Source: Gordius sp. MW1 (lineage: Eukaryota; Nematomorpha; Gordioida; Gordea; Gordiidae). Taken from it: DNA of 64,000 nucleotides. The notes under the pieces were generated by a model. The model worked only from the letters and a program-made list of their open reading frames with translations. It searched no databases and had not been told where the DNA came from. The stretch is taken from contig OZ038529.1 of NCBI GenBank assembly GCA_964036665.1, forward strand, positions 10,920,060 through 10,984,059, read 5' to 3'. Below, piece after piece: positions 58,287 through 64,000 of the stretch; position 1 is the first letter of the stretch; each line of letters opens with the position of its first letter. A program made the translations under genes and the position numbers.

Positions 58287-59428
58287 CAGGGGTTTGAACC
58301 CGCCCCAAAAAAAATCGGGTTCGTGTTCGGGTTCGTGTTCGGTTTAAGGAATTGGGTTCGGGTTCGGGTTCGTGTTCGGTTTAAGGAATTGGGTTCGGGT
58401 TCGGGTACAGGTTCGGGTTCAAGAAATTTTATTATACTAATAATACATTTTTACCTTCAAAAAATTATTGAATAGTTAACTTAATTTTTAGCACCTAATT
58501 AAATTCACATGCCAATTATTTCAGTGCATATGTATTTCCAATCTTGTTACAGCATCAATCTTTAGAGAAACAAGTCTCCCCTTTATTTCATTTTTCATAC
58601 CTTCCCTGATTTTATAAGCAGTCTCCATAACCTTTTCCCGAATTATATTTGTAATAATGCATATTTCTTTATTCATACCCTTGAGAATAGGGTTAAGAAT
58701 CTTTCTAAACCCACTGTCATCTACACAAGTAAATGGTCTCCCATTTAATGTTACCATCTCAATAAGTCCTTCATATATTTGTTTCTCTGTAATCTCCACT
58801 TTGACTGTCAATTTTTCAAATAAATTGTCTAAAGTTGACTCTTGATTGGATTTGAGTTTTTTCGGAGAAGGAGAAATACAAAGTGCCTTCTTTTCTTCTT
58901 TATATTTGTCAAAGACAGTTGAATGAAATCTTTCTAAATGTTTTTCAAGATTGGTTAAATGTGTCCCTTTCATTTTTTTACCACAATCTATGGCAAGGCA
59001 TTCTGAATTATTTGATAATGGAGATATTTTATAATATTTCTTAATGGGGTTATTTTCCCTCACCATTTTAGACTATATACCATAACTAATATATATCAAT
59101 TATATATATAATACTTACAAATAATTCTTGAGATAATTAGTATTGATTAATGAATGAAAAATGCCGGAAACATAAAAATATTGAAATTAAAATCATATGG
59201 TTTTCTTCGTTTCGTTACATTGTCATGAAAGAGAAAACTGAGATATTCAATTCACAATATATTTTTGAATTAAAAACCCGAACCCGAACCCTTTTTTGTA
59301 TTTATAGGGTTCGGGTTCAGGTTTTAAGGGTATTTTTAAAAATGGGTTCGGGTTTGGGTTCGGGTTCTGTAAATCATCGGGTTTTACCCGGTTCGGGTTC
59401 ACGGGTTCGGGTTCGGGACAAACCCCTG
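58287..59428 (-). mobile_element. hAT element (1,142 bp) with perfect ends and target duplication
   Basis: Terminal repeats CAGGGGTTTG and CAAACCCCTG are perfect complements, flanked by identical AATACAAG octamers (58279-58286, 59429-59436). Subterminal GGGTTCGGGTTCGTGTTCGG repeats lie at both ends. Contains a truncated transposase ORF (58521-59066). Internally deleted, hence non-autonomous. Confidence 0.93.
58521..59066 (-). pseudogene. BED finger / hAT transposase N-terminus, truncated
   Basis: 181 codons, ATG at 59066. A BED-type zinc finger (SECLAIDCGKKMKGTHLTNL with following EKHLERFH: C-x4-C ... H-x4-H) is followed by the typical hAT linker with FEKLTVKVE, IYEGLIEMVTLNGRPFTCVD and GRLVSLKIDAVTR. 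The frame ends just where the catalytic domain should begin, so about 400 residues, including the DDE residues and dimerisation domain, are missing. An intact BED protein of this kind could still bind the ends. Confidence 0.8.
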
Positions 59429-59699
59429 AATACAAGTCTTTAGAAGGTTTAACATCTTCAACTTCTTTTTTTGCGACAAAGTAACTGCAAGACGCCGAAA
59501 TAATAATGGCATATGTTATATTTTACAATTTTTTACCTTCGAATAAAATATAATGTTATGATATTTTTTCACTTATTAAAATTTCACCCTCAACAGTACT
59601 TCCAAATTTTATTATTTTAAATACAATCCTTTTAACTATCCTAATAACTTCGTGTTCGTGCAAAAAATCATTCTCATTAAAGGTTTAAAACTTATCCTT

Positions 59700-59835
59700 T
59701 TTCCACAATTGGACAAGAATGGTTATCGTCATTAGCAATATTGAGCTTAGACATGACTTTATGGATGTTATTCCCTCGGATGATATTTTAATAGGCATTT
59801 GCGGCATCAAGTAAAAGGCTTAATGATCTGCTATT
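59700..59835 (+). pseudogene. Possible hAT/ZMYM-type C-terminal remnant
   Basis: Reads TIGQEWLSSLAILSLDM before decaying. Resembles the QERLSSLAILSIE motif near the C-terminus of DUF4371/hAT-like transposases. Short and frame-broken. Confidence 0.35.
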
Positions 59836-60286
59836 ATCTAAAAAAGACTAATTTTAATATTCAATAAAGAAATATCTGGGCTTTGAAACTCGCTTTGAAC
59901 TTTTTAACACTTTCAAAATATATTCCAACATTATTAAAATATATTCCAATATTACTAAATTTACGAAAATCTCATCCTGGACTTAAATTTTTGTCCATCT
60001 CATATGCTTATTGTTTAACAAACATCTCCTGCATGTTTTTATACATATGCACATATAAATCCATTGATTCAAAATATGGCGTGCACACCGTTTTATTCCC
60101 TTCTTTAGTGATACCCCATCATAAGTTTAAGCAGCACATAATGCTTTTAATTAATGTTAATAATAGATTGTTGGATTTTATTGACAATTGTTAATGCATT
60201 AAAGCTTTCAAGGGATAAAAATCCTAGTTTATTCTATGTGTCGGATTTGATAAAATGTCCACAAACACTAAATTGTTCTGTACATC

Positions 60287-60990
60287 TAGAGACCTGCACG
60301 GGCGGCCCGAGCCCTGGCCGAGGCCCCTTTTTGAGGCTTTACAATTCCGGGCCGGGCCTAATTTATAAATTATAGGTCCGGCCCGGATTAATATAGAAGT
60401 AGTAGTCTAAGTCTTTTATTCTGTTCAAAACAATCAACAAAATTTCAAAAAATAAATTAATTACAAGTTATTATATTAAGATTAAAAGTTTATCTGTTAA
60501 ATTCATTTCTCTTTTTCTAACATACAAATAATTGAGTTGGAACAAAAAAAATCTACTGCTAATAGCTGAAAACTTTCTAAAAAAAATTTATGAAGTAAAA
60601 GAAAAGATGACACCTACAATAAGTTAAGGATCAACGATAAAAAAAAGAATTATTTGAATTAGTGGTCAATTTCCAGCGCTTAGCTCCCTTGTTTGTAAGA
60701 TTTTTTCGACACCTGCTTTATCTGCCTCGAGTGAGGGGTTTTTCGTCAGCGGGCCGCATTTATGAAGAGCGGAGAACAAATTTAAACATGGAAATTTTGG
60801 ATGCCTCTGTTTTTTTGCATCAAAATAGTTCCATATCGATTTATAGTTTTATTATATATGTTTTATTTTTTAATAAAAGTTTTTCCAAAATTAGTTTGAT
60901 TAAATTTCTGCAATCATTAAAATTTCGGGTCCGGGCCGGGCCCTGTTTATAAAGATGCTGAAATTCGGGCCTGGGCCGGGCCTGATTTTT
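60287..60990 (+). mobile_element. hAT element fragment with GGGCCGGGCC ends and C-terminal coding
   Basis: Left end TAGAGACCTGCACGGGCGG with CCGGGCCGGGCC repeats. At 60700-60830 the frame reads FSSAGRIYEERRTNLNMEIL then DASVFLHQN, the hAT dimerisation tail. More CGGGCCGGGCC blocks follow at 60925-60985, but the right terminus GTGCAGGTCTCTA is not found. Same family as 56090-56397 and probably 62339-62921. Confidence 0.78.
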
Positions 60991-60999
60991 TTTCATTTT

Positions 61000-62030
61000 A
61001 AAAATTTATTAGTTTATTTTTAATTTTTGGTGGCCTAAAAGGGTTTGTGCAAAAAAATCTATAATATCATCAGGGTCAATAACTTTTAAATACTCATTCT
61101 CGCATTTGTTAATTTTAATTTCACTCTTAAATTTTATTATATTTTATGTTATAATTTTGCTTATTCAGGATCTAACCTTAAAAAAGGCTTTTAAATGTTG
61201 TCATTGATTTCTTGATATATATGCTGCCTGAAAATGCTGCCAATATCGTATATAAAAAATTTATATATGGCCATTTTTGGGGAGTTACGACAATACAAGA
61301 TTTTTATAAAAATTTTGTTGCATAGTTTTTTTAATATTTGTATTATTTTTTAAAATATCAAAGTTTTTTTGTTAATATATCGGTTCCACTTTGTGCTCTT
61401 ACAATTCCTTTGTACACAAACTTACTATACCTTGAAATTTTTTTATATTGTATCGGTATAATCGTTTCAACTACATTACTTTGTTTTATTTATAAATATT
61501 TTTATTAGTATTTTATGCCCTATTCATATGAGGGATCTGAGACATGGACTTAATTAGATTAAACTTTAAGCGAGTGTGATGTTAAAAGAAAAAATACACT
61601 GTAGTAGCGGAATTATATGTTTGACGAACGTTTATGGGTGAACATTTTGACCCATTCTCACTTGTGGGAAATCTAAGCTCCCCCCCCCCCCCCCCCAAGG
61701 CAAAGAGGCTAGCTACGCCACTGGCTGAAATTTTTGAGAAAATCACAATGTACTACTTTACTTCTAAAAGGTTTAATCAGGTAGTCTAACAATCAATAAC
61801 ATGTAAACCCGAAGTTATTTTTCCATTCTACGCATAAAAACTCACATATATAACTATTCTCTACCCAACACTTTTCTTTTTGCATTTTATTTATTTTGAA
61901 TTGGGGTCGCTTCAGATGACAAAAAGGTCTGGCTATTTGATAAAATTGAATTTATCTATAAACTTTAGAAATTATAAAAAAAATTTAATCGCTCAAAGGT
62001 CGCACGCCGGAGATTCTTAATTTTGTATAA
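61000..62030. other. AT-rich stretch with one C-rich MITE end
   Basis: No gene recognised. At about 61678-61725 a long poly-C run followed by GAGGCTAGCTACGCCACTGG looks like one end of a MITE. Confidence 0.5.
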
Positions 62031-62160
62031 GAAAACGTTGCCATTAGAATTATTCGCCACGTGAAATACGCATTCTCATTGGTTAAAAATATGAAATGAT
62101 GGGTTTTTGACATATCGCGTGTTTTTAGAGTAGCGTGATTGGGGAAAAATTTGCCAAATC
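62030..62160. repeat. Repeat shared with 30495-30600
   Basis: ATTGGTTAAAAATATGAAAT, GGGTTTTTGAC and GATTGGGGAAAAA parallel ATTGGTTAAAAACACGAAAT, GAGTTTTGACG and GGGGATTGGGAAAAA near 30520-30600. Confidence 0.5.
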
Positions 62161-62338
62161 ACTTGTTGAATTTGTAGACCATATCAAGAATTCGCCTTCT
62201 TGTAATCATGCCTCATTATCAAAATTAAGTTATTTGCATTACACTTAACATTTCAAATAGTTGTTACATTATAATGTATAATTATTCCGATATATGATCT
62301 TAAATATTCCTCAGTATTAAAATTAAGTTATTTGTAGC

Positions 62339-62921
62339 TAGAGACCTGCACGGCCCGGCCCGGCCCGCGGGCGGCATGAAAAGCCCGGCCCGCGGGCCGG
62401 GTATGGGCGGGCTTTGGACTTTAAAAAAAACAACGGGCTTCGGGCCGGGGATGGGCGGGCTTTGGACTTTAAAAAAACAACGGGCCGGGCTTGGGCGGGC
62501 CGACAAATCAAGCGGGCCGGGCCAATATTTAGCTAGGCCCGTTAAAAGCTCGTTGCAAAATAGTTAATTTTTTATTTGTGTAGTAATAAATACTTTAAAA
62601 TAATTACAACTTAAACAAAGACAAACGTCTTATATTTATACTTAAATTTATTTTTTTGTGTCCTAATAAGCAACACAAACACACTTACTTTTCATTTTTC
62701 ATTCATACATTTACAAAAAGTACTGCGATATTTGAATTGTACTCAACTCAATTGAAATAAAATGGTGGAAAGGCAAAGAAGCTAAGTAAATAAAGTAAAA
62801 TCAATATAACCTTTAATTAGGTACCCAAAATTATCTCATTTGGCATCTATGGTTTCATGTATCCCGGCTACAAGTGCCACAAGTGAACGAAATTTCTCTA
62901 CGGCTTGTTGCTTATTAGAAG
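62339..62921 (+). mobile_element. hAT element fragment interrupted by the P element
   Basis: Left end TAGAGACCTGCACGGCCCGG with extremely GC-rich GGGCGGGC repeats. C-terminal coding at about 62855-62920 reads IPATSATSERNFSTACCLLE, the hAT dimerisation motif. It is cut at 62922 by the P element terminus; the right part presumably lies beyond the window. Confidence 0.75.
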
Positions 62922-64000
62922 CATAGACTAATAGACTGCTCATCGAAGTGGCATTCATTTGAAAAATGTGTACCCAACATTCCGCCATTTTAAAAGGTGA
63001 ACAGTCATAAGTAAGTTAATTGTTATTTGCTATGTTTAAACTATTTTTTAATAATACATCGACTAAAACATATTTATTTTATATGTTTTGTGTATATATT
63101 TGATTATATGAATTTAATCTTGCTTGTTAATTAATTAAGTAAGTACAATTACTATCAAGTCGTATTGTGACATCATGATGTGAGGTGTTAAATGATTTTA
63201 AGTTTGATAGGAATAACTAAAATAACATAATGGCATATTGTGCTGCTTATGGATGCAACAATTCTAGACCTAAAAATAAGGATCTTTCCTTCCACAAGTA
63301 AATTTAAAAATATATTAAACCATCATACACTTTAATATATAATTAACATTTTTTATATATTCTTATGTTATTTTTTATATATATTATTTGCTCATCAACT
63401 AACTAATTAGGTTTCTCCTAAAGAACAAACCAATTCTTAAGAATTGGCTTCATAATGCCTAAAGAGATTTTATTCCAACCAAAGAATCCCTAATGTGCAG
63501 TGCCCATTTTACTCCTGATTTATTTTATCCCACCCCCAATAAGCAACTTAGAGAAGGTGCAATACATACAATTTTTAATTTACCAGAGCATCTTCAAAAA
63601 GTATTTTTAAATCAATTATTGTAATTATAAAATTTTAGAAACCTGCACCGACAAGGAGCACTAACAATTCTTTAGCCAACCTTTTAAACAATTAGCCCTC
63701 ACATTGCACTATTATTCAGCAAATGCATATAGGCACCTTAGGAATATTATTTGCCTCCCTTCAGAATCATCATTAAGAAGGTGGAGCATTTGTCTTGATG
63801 TTAATCCTGGTAAATTCTATAATGAGTTGATAATATTTTTTAAGGTTCTTAAAATGTTCCATTGAAAAAATCAAAGATCTTATTTTGAAATCCAAATCAC
63901 CTGTATATGTAATTATTGAAAATAAAATTTTTTCTAAAATAATTGGCATCTCTCTTTTTGATGATTTGTCTCAACATATATTGGAGCAAGATAATTTGTC
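62922..64000 (+). mobile_element. P element (THAP9-like transposase), 5' part
   Basis: Begins CATAGACTAATAGACTGCTC, the same terminus as the two P-type MITEs. A transposase gene starts 309 bp in. The element runs off the window, so its right end and 8 bp duplication cannot be checked (expected repeat of ATTAGAAG). Confidence 0.85.
63230..64000 (+). pseudogene. P-element transposase with N-terminal THAP domain (stop and frameshift; continues past window)
   Basis: Exons 63230-63297, 63411-63600, 63639-63809, 63845 onward; introns 113, 38 and 35 bp. The THAP DNA-binding domain spans exons 1-2: MAYCAAYGCNN (C-x4-C), KNWLHNA (conserved W), LMCSAHF (C-x2-H), LFYP, and GAIHTIFNLPEH (AVPTIF-type box). 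Exon 3 contains LALTLHYYSANAYRHLRN and LPSESSLRRWSICLDVNPG, matching the start of the catalytic region of THAP9/P transposases. Defects: an in-frame stop at 63460-63462 inside the THAP domain and a frame change near 63690. So this copy probably makes no transposase. The splice sites are intact. Confidence 0.85.

Noticed and set aside
59883..60375. 103- and 73-codon ORFs before and across the hAT end
   Set aside because: AT-rich composition without domain; the second runs into hAT GC-rich terminal repeats.
1..64000. rRNA, tRNA or other structured RNA genes
   Set aside because: No conserved rRNA blocks or tRNA A/B boxes recognised by eye; a dedicated covariance search would be needed to exclude small RNAs.

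Overview
This is nuclear DNA from a metazoan: AT-rich and intron-bearing, with two recognisable host genes, one candidate secreted-protein gene, and a very large load of transposable elements. Introns are often extremely short (35, 41 and 62 bp in the host gene RPL21; 30-51 bp in the transposon genes). That is reminiscent of flatworms and some other miniaturised invertebrates, but I do not assign a species. No rRNA, tRNA, CRISPR array or operon was recognised.

Region 1 (1-15.6 kb) is the 3' part of a clueless/CLUH gene on the + strand. Twenty-eight exons can be joined in a single frame (272-15632, about 1,323 codons). Its introns carry MITEs, a fold-back and a Helitron-like insertion. Region 2 (15.6-23 kb) is gene-free repeat debris. 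Region 3 (23.1-23.75 kb, minus strand) is a complete four-exon RPL21 gene of 160 aa.

Region 4 (24-30.8 kb) holds remnants: the 5' half of a non-LTR RT element, a second RT remnant on the minus strand, an LTR pair with a short non-coding interior, and hAT debris. Region 5 (30.8-35.6 kb) is an array of about 70 copies of a ~55 bp unit made of a G-tract, a short spacer and a C-tract, interrupted by one hAT insertion and flanked by a ~200 bp direct duplication.

Region 6 (36.5-48.3 kb) is a nested transposon stack. A Ginger1-like DNA transposon gene (integrase, GPY/F module, OTU protease, tiny introns) is broken by an LTR-like repeat. Its OTU exon is split by two MULE elements in a perfect inverted arrangement (2,966 bp arms, 27 bp centre). 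Each MULE arm carries an intact nine-exon, 638-aa transposase with all catalytic residues. Downstream lie an RT/restriction-like-endonuclease retroelement fragment bracketed by duplicated OTU pieces, and a ~135 bp satellite.

Region 7 (48.3-64 kb) contains MITEs with intact target-site duplications (TSDs), Penelope-like GIY-YIG fragments, a small Pro/Thr/Ser-rich secreted-protein ORF (minus strand), several hAT elements with CCCGG- or CGGGTT-rich ends, and the 5' end of a P element. The P element encodes a THAP domain, and its terminal sequence also caps two nearby P-type MITEs.

The genes do not form a pathway. The connecting theme is transposon biology: autonomous and non-autonomous partners in the same window, nested insertions that give a relative chronology, and an intact, apparently very young inverted MULE pair.
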